DNA from: an uncultured Eubacterium sp.
GTDB lineage: Bacteria > Bacillota > Clostridia > Lachnospirales > Lachnospiraceae
Assembly: GCA_958446835.1 (NCBI GenBank)
Contig: CAUCXT010000003.1
Coordinates: 59,353 to 123,352 of the forward strand
DNA length: 64,000 nt
Direction of reading: 5' to 3'
Position numbers and translations under genes: made by a program. This document shows positions 52,554-62,186 of this stretch, in pieces. The notes beneath the pieces were generated by a model. It was not told the DNA's origin. It made no database searches and worked only from the letters and a program-made list of their open reading frames with translations. Numbering within the stretch: position 1 is the first letter of the stretch; each line of letters opens with the position of its first letter.

Positions 52554-53774
52554 CTATTTAAGCACTGCCTTCTTAAAATTCTTCTTTCCTCTTCTGATAA
52601 CAATTCCGTCACCGAAATCATCCTTGGTGAACTTGGTGTCAAGTGTTGCCTTCTCATCGTTGGCTGTGACACCGCCCTGCTCAACATTACGTCTCGCATC
52701 GCCGCGTGACTGGCAGAGACCTGCCTTTACAAGAAGTGTCTGGATGTCAACATAGCCGTCCCTGAAATCAGCGTCCTCAATCTCAACTGTAGGCATATTG
52801 GATGAATCTCCTGAGCCGCCGAATATAGCAAGAGCACCTGCCTTAGCCTTCTCAGCCTCCTCCTCGCCGTGAACAAGCTTGGTAAGCTCGTATGCAAGAA
52901 TCATCTTAGCCTCGTTTAACTGGCTGCCCTCCCAGCTTTCCATCTTCTCAATCTCATCAAGAGGGATGAAGGTGAGCATCTTGATACACTTCATTACGTC
53001 GGCGTCATCGACATTTCTCCAGTACTGGAAGAAATCGTAAGGTGAAGTCTTGTTAGGGTCAAGCCATACTGCATTTCCGGCAGTCTTTCCCATCTTCTTT
53101 CCGTTCGAATCAGTGAGAAGTGTGATTGTCATTGCATGGGCGTCCTTGCCTAACTTACGGCGGATAAGCTCTGTTCCTCCAAGCATGTTGCTCCACTGGT
53201 CATCGCCGCCGAACTCCATGTTACAACCGTACTTCTGGTATAACATATAGAAGTCGTAGCTCTGCATAATCATGTAGTTGAACTCTAGGAATGAAAGACC
53301 CTTCTCCATTCTCTGCTTGTAGCACTCAGCACGAAGCATATTGTTAACGCTGAAGCAGGCACCAACCTCGCGTAATAACTCAACATAGTTGAGATTTAAA
53401 AGCCAGTCTGCGTTGTTGACCATAAGTGCCTTTCCGTCGCTAAAATCAATGAATCTTTCCATCTGTCTCTTGAAACATTCTGCATTGTGCTCAATATCTT
53501 CCTTTGTGAGCATCTTACGCATATCGGTTCTTCCCGAAGGGTCTCCAATCATGGTTGTACCGCCGCCAATCAGCGCGATTGGCTTGTTGCCTGCCATCTG
53601 CAGACGCTTCATAAGTGTGAGCGCCATGAAATGTCCTGCTGTAAGAGAATCGGCTGTGCAGTCAAATCCAATGTAGAATGTAGCCTTTCCCTCGTTAATC
53701 ATCTTGCTGATTTCCTCTTCATTTGTTACCTGCGCAATAAGACCTCTCGCCTTAAGCTCCTCATAAATACCCAT
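52554..53774 (-). CDS. tyrS: Tyrosyl-tRNA synthetase
   Basis: A 406-residue class I synthetase that charges tRNA-Tyr. 'FDCTADSLTAGHFMAL' gives the HIGH-like motif, 'DDQWSNMLGG' binds substrate, and 'GKKMGKTAGNAVWL' is the KMSKS-like loop. The C-terminal S4 domain ends 'DGIVIRRGKKNFKKAVLK'. ATG at 53774 with AAAGGAC before it; the frame to 53882 runs into the T-box and is rejected. Expression is controlled by the T-box upstream. Confidence 0.97.
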   Translation of the reverse strand: MGIYEELKARGLIAQVTNEEEISKMINEGKATFYIGFDCTADSLTAGHFMALTLMKRLQMAGNKPIALIGGGTTMIGDPSGRTDMRKMLTKEDIEHNAECFKRQMERFIDFSDGKALMVNNADWLLNLNYVELLREVGACFSVNNMLRAECYKQRMEKGLSFLEFNYMIMQSYDFYMLYQKYGCNMEFGGDDQWSNMLGGTELIRRKLGKDAHAMTITLLTDSNGKKMGKTAGNAVWLDPNKTSPYDFFQYWRNVDDADVMKCIKMLTFIPLDEIEKMESWEGSQLNEAKMILAYELTKLVHGEEEAEKAKAGALAIFGGSGDSSNMPTVEIEDADFRDGYVDIQTLLVKAGLCQSRGDARRNVEQGGVTANDEKATLDTKFTKDDFGDGIVIRRGKKNFKKAVLK

Positions 53775-53841
53775 TTTTTGTCCTTTCCGTGCCAAGCCCT
53801 GCGGCAGCACCTGCAAAATTATACGCACTGTCTGAAGAATA

Positions 53842-54116
53842 AAAAAATCCTTACAGCAGTGACCACTACTGTAAGGACGCATATCAACGTGTTACCACCT
53901 TACTTCACACCGGACTCACATCCGCTGCCTCATCAGGTACAGTTATGAAACGATACCCTCACACTATAACGGGTGTACCCGTTGCAGCCTACTATAACTA
54001 TAATTAATTCGGTGCAAAGCTCCGGGATGTATTCAACAGTCCTTAACCTGTGCGCCTCTCACCTGCCGGCAGCTCTCTGTAGGCTCTCAGAATATCTACT
54101 CTTTCCCATCATTGCC
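53842..54116 (-). promoter_or_regulatory. Tyrosine T-box riboswitch
   Basis: Leader of tyrS that senses uncharged tRNA-Tyr. The minus-strand RNA shows the conserved AAGGTGGTAACACG T-box sequence near 53888-53901, a specifier TAC (54029-54031, a Tyr codon, preceded by GAA) and Stem I elements GAGAGCC and GGTGAGAGG. The terminator hairpin (53842-53878) ends in seven T. Binding of uncharged tRNA should favour the antiterminator. Confidence 0.93.
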
Positions 54117-54137
54117 TTTTTATATAACAATACAGAT

Positions 54138-54166
54138 ATAATAATTAACTAAACCTGAAATGTCAA
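54138..54166 (-). promoter_or_regulatory. Sigma-A promoter of tyrS
   Basis: Minus strand TTGACA (54161-54166), 17 bases, TATTAT (54138-54143), placing the start just before the T-box. Confidence 0.85.
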
Positions 54167-54223
54167 GCTATATTTAGCATATCTTAAAAAACTGCGTCTA
54201 CTGCGCAATCCCATGCCTGCCTA

Positions 54224-55891
54224 TTACGCCAAAACAATCTCCGCTTCCACGTTCCTGAGCGCATCCGTCATATCCCTATCCTCCGTCACGTCAAGCATAG
54301 GACATCCGTCAACATCGAAATGAACCCTTCTTATTCCAGTACTTCTCGGTCCATCAACGCCCGGTCTTGCATGGTATGTATTCCATACAATTCCGTCCTC
54401 ATCAATGACGTAAGCATTGTGTCCTGTTCCATATTCGCCATCAACGCTTCTCGCAGAAAGAATAGGATAATTATTTTTACGCCAACTATTTCTATCCAGC
54501 AGACTATCGTTATTTATAAGTTCAAGATAGCTCACAACATAGCTTTCATCGACTGCAGCTCCTGAAAATGTGACAAAAAGCTTATCACCGGATACCAGTG
54601 CGAAGGGGCCTTCATCTACAAAAGTATGGTTGTTGTCCCAGCCATAATCGGGCTTTGAAATTATAACCGGCTCTGAGGCAAGCTCCCAAGGTCTTTCCTG
54701 ATTAAGCTTCGCAATATACAGCCATGCCCCAAGGTCTTTCGGTAGAAACTGTCTCTGCGACCATACCACGTAATACTCTCCCTCCCAAGGAAAGCATGTC
54801 ATGTCAAGCGATATCGTCTTTCCCGCCTCACACAGCTCACTGCCATCCATTTTGACAATTTTTCTTGGACGCGACCAGTCATCCTTGTTACACGGATTGC
54901 CGCCCTCCTTTAACATCATTATGTGGCTCTCCTCGCTGAAAAATTCTCCCGGTGTGGCTGCGTGGAAAATATACAGTCTGCCATTTATCTCATGGAACTC
55001 CGGCGCCCATAGAAGATTCCCGATATCCTCATAGGTTGACGAATCAAGCAGAAGCACATCCTCTGCGCTCTCCAAGCCCTCTATGCTGTCGGCTTCCCTT
55101 ATATATATCGTGTGGTTGCCGTCCGCATCATTGGTTGCTATAAAATAATATTTTCCATTCCAGCATGCGACACAAGGATCAGCCCTGTTTATGAGCAGCG
55201 GAAATGTAAATTTTTTCTGCCTTACAGTTCCGGTAATCCTCTGAGCAATGCCCTTTTTCGTAAAATCAATCTCTCCAACATTCCAGTCAACACTGCGGCT
55301 AAGGCTTGTCCCATCACTGTAATACGCCGTAGCCTTAATTTTTCCGATATCATCTGCGCCCGATACCTGTACAGAAGCCGGCACCTCAAGCCTTACAATC
55401 TCAGGTGTCATAAGCTTATTCTTTAGGTATTGTGCCTCTTTTTCGGTTATGGATATGACATTTCCCGGAACACAGCCCGCTATGCCGCTAATCAGGGCTT
55501 CATCAATCGCTCCAGCAACTTCGTCCGGCTTCTGTGCAGTGCAAGTGCAGGCACACTCCGGCACTTCCTCATATACCACAAGGTCATAGCTTTTAAAACA
55601 CAGCTCTGTCTCCTTCTCCTCAGCCTGTCCATCGCCCTCTATTCTCACCGCATGAATCTCAAAGCTGCCGTCCGCCAATCTGACAATATAAGGATTTTTA
55701 AGGCTCTTCGGGTTCAGGCTGCCATCCGCATTTTCCGTAGCCCGCGCAAATAGAACGCCCGAATTGTGGTTTAGCGGGATGAATTTTCCATCGCCCTCCC
55801 TTAATGCAATATGCATGCTGTGGGCAAGCCGCGGTCCATAATACAGCGTCTCATCAGGTTTTCTTGTGTAACACAATAATTGATAGTCCAT
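54224..55891 (-). CDS. GH43 family glycosidase (arabinofuranosidase/xylosidase type), cytoplasmic
   Basis: A 555-residue enzyme without signal peptide. GH43 five-bladed propeller lies in the C-terminal half: 'INRADPCVACWNGKYYFIATND' with the base Asp, 'LLWAPEFHEINGRLYIFHAA' with the second Asp/Glu region and 'VDEGPFALVSGDKLFVTFSG' with the acid Glu. The N-terminal 240 residues hold two beta-rich domains, one like a bacterial Ig fold ('ATAYYSDGTSL'). It should remove arabinose or xylose from imported oligosaccharides. ATG at 55891 with GGAGG. Last gene of the xylan operon; I see no clear terminator after it. Confidence 0.9.
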   Translation of the reverse strand: MDYQLLCYTRKPDETLYYGPRLAHSMHIALREGDGKFIPLNHNSGVLFARATENADGSLNPKSLKNPYIVRLADGSFEIHAVRIEGDGQAEEKETELCFKSYDLVVYEEVPECACTCTAQKPDEVAGAIDEALISGIAGCVPGNVISITEKEAQYLKNKLMTPEIVRLEVPASVQVSGADDIGKIKATAYYSDGTSLSRSVDWNVGEIDFTKKGIAQRITGTVRQKKFTFPLLINRADPCVACWNGKYYFIATNDADGNHTIYIREADSIEGLESAEDVLLLDSSTYEDIGNLLWAPEFHEINGRLYIFHAATPGEFFSEESHIMMLKEGGNPCNKDDWSRPRKIVKMDGSELCEAGKTISLDMTCFPWEGEYYVVWSQRQFLPKDLGAWLYIAKLNQERPWELASEPVIISKPDYGWDNNHTFVDEGPFALVSGDKLFVTFSGAAVDESYVVSYLELINNDSLLDRNSWRKNNYPILSARSVDGEYGTGHNAYVIDEDGIVWNTYHARPGVDGPRSTGIRRVHFDVDGCPMLDVTEDRDMTDALRNVEAEIVLA

Positions 55892-55914
55892 ACTCTCTAC
55901 CTCCAATAGTGCCC

Positions 55915-58059
55915 CTAGAACTCTATCTCAGTCTCCGCTCCGCTTATCTCAAGCTCTAACACCTCTGTCTTACATCCGTAAAGCTCCTGTGTACGCGCAT
56001 CAGGCTGTCCTGCTCCAATACTTATCTGATACTTTCCCGGACGCAGAACGCACTTTCCTTCCTCGGTTATTATTCCGAAGGCTCTGGCGCCCAGCTTAAT
56101 CTCTGCATGTGCCGTCTCACCTGCCTTAAGCCTTAGAACCTGTATTCCCTTGAGCTGGAAGCCCGGCTCATAGTCAAGCGCATCCACATGCTTAATATAA
56201 GCCTGAACAATCTCATTTACATCGTAGGTGCCATTGTTAGACACCTGCGCTGATATCGTTATCTCATCACCTACCGAAGCACAGCTTCTGTCAAGCGTCT
56301 CACCACTGTACTTAATATCTGTGTATTTAAGTCCATATCCGAACGGATAGAGTGCCTTGGCCTTTGAATATCTGTAGGTTCTGTTACTCATGCTGTAGTC
56401 TGTAAACTCAGGAAGCTCTGTCTCATCCTCATAGAATGTCACAGGAAGCTTTCCTGATGGAGAATAGTCGCCGAAAATCAACTCTGCGACAGCTCTTCCA
56501 CCGCGCGCTCCAGGATACCATGCGTCGATAATCGCATCGACATTCTTATCCGCCCAGCTTAAATCCATCGCACTTCCCGCAAGAACCACCAGTATTACCG
56601 GTTTTCCAAGCGCTGTTATCTTTTCAAGCAGCTCCTGCTGAAGTCCCGGAAGCCCAAGCGAAGGCTTGTCACCGCTGGCATACTCGTTACCCGCATCGCC
56701 TTCCTCACCCTCGATTGTGGCGTCAAGCCCAAGACACATCACAACCACATCCGCCTGCTCAGCCGCAATCACAGCCTCCTCGAAGCGGTCATTCTTCTCT
56801 GCCAAGAACTCAACCTTATCCTTGTAAAGGTCACATCCCTCAGCATATATAATCCTCTTACCCCTGCCTAGGTATCTCTGTATTCCCTCAAGCGGTGTGA
56901 TGTAGAGGGAGGACGTTCCCACATAATTGCCAACAAGCGCATCCCTTGAGTTAGCGTTCGGCCCGATAACCGCAATGGTATTTATTTTATCCTTGTCAAG
57001 AGGAAGAAGCTTATCCTTGTTCTTTAACAGCACTATTCCCCTTCGCGCTACCTCTACCGACGCCTCGGTATGTTTGTCGCACTCGACAAGCTCGTAGCTT
57101 AAATTCTCATACGGCGAAGGATGATTCTCCATCATTCCAAGACGGATTCTCACCTCCATAAGTCTCTCAACAGCCGCAGTTATTGCCTCCTCAGTGATAA
57201 GCCCCCGCTCATACGCCGACTCAAGGTGCAGGAATGCACTGCCGCAGTTTAGGTCGCAGCCATTGTTGACAGCCAGCGCCGCGGACTCCTCGACATCAGC
57301 CGTAACCTTGTGATTAAGGTGGAAATCATTGATTGCCCAGCAGTCCGACACAACATGTCCCTCGAACTTCCACTCACCTCTTAATATATCCTTTAGAAGT
57401 GTATGGCTTCCGCATGCAGGCTCTCCGTTAACCCTGTTATAGGCTCCCATCACCGCCTCTACATGCGCATCCTTCACACACCTTGCAAATGCGTACAGAT
57501 AGGTGTCATACATATCATGCACGGAAACCTTTGCGTCAAAATGATGTCTAAGCGCCTCCGGTCCGCTGTGGACAGCAAAGTGCTTCGCACACGCCGCCGA
57601 CTTAAGCTTCTCCCTGTCCTCGCCCTGTAAGCCTCTGATATATGCCATGCCAAGCCGCGATGTAAGGTATGGATCCTCACCGTAGGTCTCATGTCCTCTT
57701 CCCCATCTCGGATCCCTGAAAATATTGATATTGGGAGCCCAGAAGGTCAAGCCCTTGTAGATTCCGTGGTCGCCTCTTTTGGAAAATTCATTAAACTTTG
57801 CGCGCCCCTCCGTTGAAACCATATCTCCGACTTCCTGTATCAGCTTCTCATCGAAGGAAGCCGCCATGCCTATTGCCTGTGGAAATACTGTGGCAACTCC
57901 GGCTCTCGCCACACCGTGAAGTGCCTCATTCCACCAGTTATACGCCGGTATTCCAAGCCTCTCTATCGCCGGTGACTCATATAACATCTGCCCCATCTTC
58001 TCACTCAATGTCATCTTAGCCACAAGCTCTTTTGCCTGCTGAACCGTCTCTTTACTCAT
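55915..58059 (-). CDS. GH3 family beta-xylosidase/beta-glucosidase
   Basis: A 714-residue glycosidase. 'WWNEALHGVARAGVATVFPQAIG' is the family's N-terminal motif, the nucleophile is D239 in 'GHVVSDCWAI', and the C-terminal parts are the GH3_C and fibronectin-III-like domains ('YPFGYGLKYTDI'). No PA14 insert and no signal peptide, so it acts in the cytoplasm. The close 'NEALHGVA' version favours beta-xylosidase, as in clostridial xylan loci. Operon with GH43 genes on both sides. Confidence 0.93.
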   Translation of the reverse strand: MSKETVQQAKELVAKMTLSEKMGQMLYESPAIERLGIPAYNWWNEALHGVARAGVATVFPQAIGMAASFDEKLIQEVGDMVSTEGRAKFNEFSKRGDHGIYKGLTFWAPNINIFRDPRWGRGHETYGEDPYLTSRLGMAYIRGLQGEDREKLKSAACAKHFAVHSGPEALRHHFDAKVSVHDMYDTYLYAFARCVKDAHVEAVMGAYNRVNGEPACGSHTLLKDILRGEWKFEGHVVSDCWAINDFHLNHKVTADVEESAALAVNNGCDLNCGSAFLHLESAYERGLITEEAITAAVERLMEVRIRLGMMENHPSPYENLSYELVECDKHTEASVEVARRGIVLLKNKDKLLPLDKDKINTIAVIGPNANSRDALVGNYVGTSSLYITPLEGIQRYLGRGKRIIYAEGCDLYKDKVEFLAEKNDRFEEAVIAAEQADVVVMCLGLDATIEGEEGDAGNEYASGDKPSLGLPGLQQELLEKITALGKPVILVVLAGSAMDLSWADKNVDAIIDAWYPGARGGRAVAELIFGDYSPSGKLPVTFYEDETELPEFTDYSMSNRTYRYSKAKALYPFGYGLKYTDIKYSGETLDRSCASVGDEITISAQVSNNGTYDVNEIVQAYIKHVDALDYEPGFQLKGIQVLRLKAGETAHAEIKLGARAFGIITEEGKCVLRPGKYQISIGAGQPDARTQELYGCKTEVLELEISGAETEIEF

Positions 58060-58089
58060 CTTACCGCAATCCTCCCTGTAATAATAGAA

Positions 58090-60966
58090 TCACTTCGTAT
58101 ATGACAATGCAAGAATAGTAAATTCCTTATCCTCGTCCCCATCCTTCATTCGGATTGAAACAGTATGTGTACTGCTATCCTTCTCATCTATTACAAGCTC
58201 AACTATGGACTGATTCCATGCGCCATCCTTGTAGCAGTCAATTTCCATTACATCCTCTCCGTCAACATTTATCACAACTGTACCCGCATTCTTCGACTTG
58301 CTCTGCTTATAATTGATAAGCAGGTTCCTGCAGTCGACCGTCATCACGAATGGGGCATCCCCGCTCTGTGCCGTGTGCATCCAGTTGTCCGGAAAAACTG
58401 CTCCTCCGATAAATTTTGCGCCGTGAACCTCACTGTCCTTCCCATCGAAGCCTCCGCACACGATTTTGGCATCCGCACTGTCCTTAGAGGTGACAAGCCT
58501 GTTCCCATCAAAATCTGCACCTTTTACCATCTTATCAGGTATGCTGGAAGCCTCAGCCGGAACCTCTTTTTTCGCAGCCTCGGTGAACATATACTTGATA
58601 CAATCAGCCATTATGGTATGACCGTAGGTTGTAGGATGGTAGTCATCCGTAAAGTACTCCTCATCAGTGAGAGCACCACTCTCAAACGCCTCCTTGGTTC
58701 CATCCTTCAAGCTCACCATAGGAAGTCCGTACAGCTCTCCCATAGGTACCGATACATCCTGCACATTCCACTTTGACTTAGATACCGAGTACAAAAGACA
58801 TACCTCAGTCTTTTCATCCGCCTCAAGCGCCTGTCTTATAAGGCTCTCCATCGCCCTTCCATCCGTACATTCCTGATAATCATTTACTGCAAACTCAATA
58901 AATAAAATATCCGGTGTATCATCAAAGGTACCGACTATATCTCTCTGATACCTCATAATTCCAAGAGCCGATGGCGTGCCGCTCACTCCGGCATTGACAT
59001 AATTAATGTCCGCATCGGGATACATGGCTTTTAAGTTAGATACTGTCTGTTCAACATAACATTCCGACTGCTTTGAAGCGCTGGCACCTTCCGTTATTGA
59101 GCCTCCAAGAAATGCGATGTTTACGGTCTCTCCCGCCTCAAGCTTTGCAAGTGCCCTCTCAAGCCTGCCATTATTTCCTGTTGAGATAAGAGCATTCTCA
59201 CACAGCTTGTCGTACCAGCTGTTCTCGACACCCTCGAAGCTCCATTCAAGAAGCTCATAGCCCGAACCGGAGAATGTCATATACAGATTATGTACCCCAC
59301 TCACCTTCTTATCTATCGGTGCGGTAAGCTCAACGAACTCATCATCAAGGCTTGCTGCATCATTTAAAAGCTGCCCGACCGGAATATATCCGAGTACATC
59401 ACCCTTGGTGCTGTCAAGTCTTAACTCGATAACACAGTTCTCATCAAGCTCCGCCGTCTTTTTAGCGGAGAACACAAATCTTTCAGGCTCCTTATGTGAG
59501 AAATCAACCCCTGTAAGCTTTATATAATCTCCTGAATCTATTCCACCAAGTGCCATCTTCCCTGAACCGTATGTCTTAGAAAGCCTGTCTGCAGGAACCA
59601 CTTCTATTCCTGCTTCATGCGAGAATGTGCATGCTGCCACCGTCTCATATGGATTCAACGTACCAACCTGCCCACAGCCATTGTAGGTCTGCTTAATCCT
59701 GCCGATTGTTCCGTCCTCACCCATATCAAACTTATCGATGAAGGTACAGCGGTAGCCCTTCTCAACACCCATCTGCTTTTCCAGCTCTCTTGTGTGGTAT
59801 GTGATATACCAATCATTCTTAAAACTGAATACACAGTGATGATTATTTCCGTAAAGTCCTACCAATTTACCCGGATTTTCAAGAATGACCTCCTTAAAAG
59901 TAAACGGTCCAAGCGGTGAATCGCTCTCCATGCTCACTATCTCCGCATTGTGAAAGCCGTACTCAGCGGTTCCTGCCTCGTCAACCTGCCAGTTGCTGCA
60001 GTAGGTATAGTAATATTTGTCATTGTACTTATGGATTCCCGAATCCTCAAAAAGGTATGGTGCATCAATTGTTACAGGCTCCCCCTTAATGCTTATCATA
60101 TCATCCCCAAGCTCCACACACCTTGCTGTCATTGGATGTGAAATCTTGTCGGAAGGAACACCGCCTCCAAAATATATATATGCTTTTCCATCATCATCGA
60201 CCAGGACAGCAGGGTCGAACAACCACAATACATCCGCACAGTTAGGTGTGTTCCTTGTAATCAGTCCGTGGCCAAGCGGGTCCTTAAAAGGTCCTGTAGG
60301 TGAATCTGCCTCAAGAACCCCTATACCACCGCCTCCATCGGCAAAATACAGAAAGAACTTGTCCTGTCCGTCAATATTCTTCCACGCAGCAGCAGGCGCC
60401 CATGAATTTTTTGCCCACTTCGCTCCCACAATGCCGTCTGCCACATATATCTCACCATGATCTGTCCAGTTGACCATATCCTTTGAGGATATCACTCTTA
60501 TGGATTTAATCTTAGAATATGAGTTATCCTTGATCGTGCCATCAGAGCTCTTTTCAAATGCATCCTGCGTCATATAAATATACACTGTGTCATCATAGAC
60601 CATCGCATACGGATCCGCACCGAATTCCTGTGTTATAAGTGGATTGGCATACTTCATACCCTTGTATGCTTCAGTCCTTTTGATTTCGTTGAATAATAAT
60701 GAGTAGTTCACTTTTCCCTCCTGCTGCTTATCGTCATCCTTGCCATCTTTTACGTCCGAATCCGTATTTACTGCACCGGATTCACTATCTGCCTGTGATA
60801 CTTCCTGTGACACCGCATGTGATACATCCTGTGCTTCTTCCTGCGATACATCCACCGAACTTATCACTTCACTATTCCCATCTACAGCAGTCTGTCCGTT
60901 ACAGGCTGTCACAAGACCTGTTCCACACAGCAGCACCGCTGCTGCAAGTAAATGTTTTCTGTTCAT
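58090..60966 (-). CDS. Surface lipoprotein: GH43 glycosidase-CBM6-like-SGNH esterase
   Basis: A 958-residue protein. Lipobox LVTAC (Cys22) is followed by a Ser/Glu/Asp-rich linker to about 95. GH43 propeller at about 98-430 (base D118 in 'GADPYAMV', D251 in 'FDPAVLVDDDG', E342 in 'HNAEIVS'). A CBM6-like sandwich covers about 445-575. An SGNH/GDSL hydrolase at about 610-800 has nucleophile S623 in GGSITEG, N695-D696 and the Asp-His pair in 'DDYHPTTYGH' (H777). A further beta-domain ends the chain. It may remove arabinose and acetyl groups from arabinoxylan at the cell surface. Confidence 0.92.
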   Translation of the reverse strand: MNRKHLLAAAVLLCGTGLVTACNGQTAVDGNSEVISSVDVSQEEAQDVSHAVSQEVSQADSESGAVNTDSDVKDGKDDDKQQEGKVNYSLLFNEIKRTEAYKGMKYANPLITQEFGADPYAMVYDDTVYIYMTQDAFEKSSDGTIKDNSYSKIKSIRVISSKDMVNWTDHGEIYVADGIVGAKWAKNSWAPAAAWKNIDGQDKFFLYFADGGGGIGVLEADSPTGPFKDPLGHGLITRNTPNCADVLWLFDPAVLVDDDGKAYIYFGGGVPSDKISHPMTARCVELGDDMISIKGEPVTIDAPYLFEDSGIHKYNDKYYYTYCSNWQVDEAGTAEYGFHNAEIVSMESDSPLGPFTFKEVILENPGKLVGLYGNNHHCVFSFKNDWYITYHTRELEKQMGVEKGYRCTFIDKFDMGEDGTIGRIKQTYNGCGQVGTLNPYETVAACTFSHEAGIEVVPADRLSKTYGSGKMALGGIDSGDYIKLTGVDFSHKEPERFVFSAKKTAELDENCVIELRLDSTKGDVLGYIPVGQLLNDAASLDDEFVELTAPIDKKVSGVHNLYMTFSGSGYELLEWSFEGVENSWYDKLCENALISTGNNGRLERALAKLEAGETVNIAFLGGSITEGASASKQSECYVEQTVSNLKAMYPDADINYVNAGVSGTPSALGIMRYQRDIVGTFDDTPDILFIEFAVNDYQECTDGRAMESLIRQALEADEKTEVCLLYSVSKSKWNVQDVSVPMGELYGLPMVSLKDGTKEAFESGALTDEEYFTDDYHPTTYGHTIMADCIKYMFTEAAKKEVPAEASSIPDKMVKGADFDGNRLVTSKDSADAKIVCGGFDGKDSEVHGAKFIGGAVFPDNWMHTAQSGDAPFVMTVDCRNLLINYKQSKSKNAGTVVINVDGEDVMEIDCYKDGAWNQSIVELVIDEKDSSTHTVSIRMKDGDEDKEFTILALSYTK

Positions 60967-60985
60967 TCCTTCTCCTATCTACACA

Positions 60986-61936
60986 CTACGGCCATACACC
61001 CGGTCTTGGCTGTCCTACATTTATAACCTTCGTTGCCTGAAGGTTCGTTATCAGCATGAATCTGCCCTCATCCCTCTTCTCCGGTTTCATAAGCCACAGG
61101 CAATATGACTCAATCAGATTGAACAGGTTTCCTGTTCTGCCCTCAATCTTAAAATTGTTAAATCCAAGAGGAACATATTTCTCAAAAATAGCCTCCGGTG
61201 AAATATAAGTTTCATAATCCTTTATCTTGAAAATTGAGTTTTTGTCGCCGTACTCACAGTGCCAGCCCGGAACCGGAAGCTGCTTGTCCTTAGGAAGCTT
61301 TCTGTTCATAAGGACTATCTTCTGCTGCTGTGCAATGCATTTATAATGTTCGCCCCTTCGCGGACAATTCGGAACACAGCATGCATTGATGAGCAGCTCA
61401 CACTTATCTTTTCTCTCAATCCGGCTCAGGAAATCCCACTTATTATTCAGATTATAGTCTAATACTACAAGTGCATAGTCCTTTGAAAGCTCCTCATTGA
61501 GCGCATTTATCTCCTTTATCTCCTTGCAGGTCGAGCTGTTAATCTTAAACTTCGGATATTTGTTCCTTATGTAGTCCTCCAGCACCGGATTTACCACAAG
61601 CACCTCATTCATTCCGTTGTTGGCAACGTCCATACAGAAATTGCAGTAGGCATCCTCACAGTCGAACCTGTTCAGCTCAGGATTGGTATAGGTGTATCTC
61701 ACAGGTATTCCGTTATCGTTATATGCCTTCACTACACGCTTTATAAAAGCTGCGTCACACTGATCACCATTGCAGAATCTTCCGCCGCCCCACCTTGATG
61801 TGGGAAACTCTCCAAAAAAGGAGCCTATCTCAATATTATCGTAGAAAAAATCCGGATACTGCTTCATCATACCCACAAGTATCATATTGAGCGGGAAATT
61901 GTACCTCAAACCGGGTAAATGAAATCTGATTTTCAT
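60986..61936 (-). CDS. Cysteine-rich protein of unknown function heading the xylan operon
   Basis: A 316-residue cytoplasmic protein with at least twelve cysteines, notably C55, C60, the cluster C93-x4-C98-x2-C101, and C179-x6-C186-C187-x3-C191-x8-C200, then C227. Sequence such as 'GIPVRYTYTNPELNRFDCED' and 'NEVLVVNPVLEDYIRNKYP' suggests alternating strands and helices, possibly a TIM barrel of the U32-peptidase-like type with an Fe-S site. I am not sure of that family. ATG at 61936 with GGAGG. It starts the operon containing GH43-SGNH, GH3 and GH43, with a promoter at 61971-61999. Confidence 0.7.
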   Translation of the reverse strand: MKIRFHLPGLRYNFPLNMILVGMMKQYPDFFYDNIEIGSFFGEFPTSRWGGGRFCNGDQCDAAFIKRVVKAYNDNGIPVRYTYTNPELNRFDCEDAYCNFCMDVANNGMNEVLVVNPVLEDYIRNKYPKFKINSSTCKEIKEINALNEELSKDYALVVLDYNLNNKWDFLSRIERKDKCELLINACCVPNCPRRGEHYKCIAQQQKIVLMNRKLPKDKQLPVPGWHCEYGDKNSIFKIKDYETYISPEAIFEKYVPLGFNNFKIEGRTGNLFNLIESYCLWLMKPEKRDEGRFMLITNLQATKVINVGQPRPGVWP

Positions 61937-61970
61937 ATATGCTGCCTCCTGTCTTAACAAATGCTGCCGA

Positions 61971-61999
61971 CTTATATAATAAATTTTATCCCGTGCCAA
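61971..61999 (-). promoter_or_regulatory. Promoter of the xylan-hydrolase operon
   Basis: Minus strand TTGGCA (61994-61999), 17 bases, TATAAG (61971-61976), just upstream of the Cys-rich gene. Confidence 0.65.
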
Positions 62000-62126
62000 G
62001 GGTCAAAGCATCATCTGATACCACTATACAATTTTACCGGTGCGCTGCCTCTCTAAAGAAAACGTACCCGTAAAGTTGTACAGCATAGATTAAGCACATT
62101 TTTTTAACCATACATTATTTCTAACA

Positions 62127-62152
62127 AGTGGGAGGATTCACACCCTCCCACT
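62127..62152. other. Stem-loop after the binding-protein gene
   Basis: AGTGGGAGG pairs with CCTCCCACT around an 8-base loop, 35 bases after the stop codon. On the minus strand there is no T-run, so it may stabilise mRNA rather than terminate; the plus strand does have T-rich sequence after it. Confidence 0.55.
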
Positions 62153-62186
62153 CTTTTCTTTTTACTGATTATTGCCTGCGTATGGC

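Noticed and set aside
53775..53882. 36-codon N-terminal extension of tyrS
   Set aside because: It would be translated from the T-box terminator; the ATG at 53774 with AAAGGAC fits the known TyrS N-terminus.
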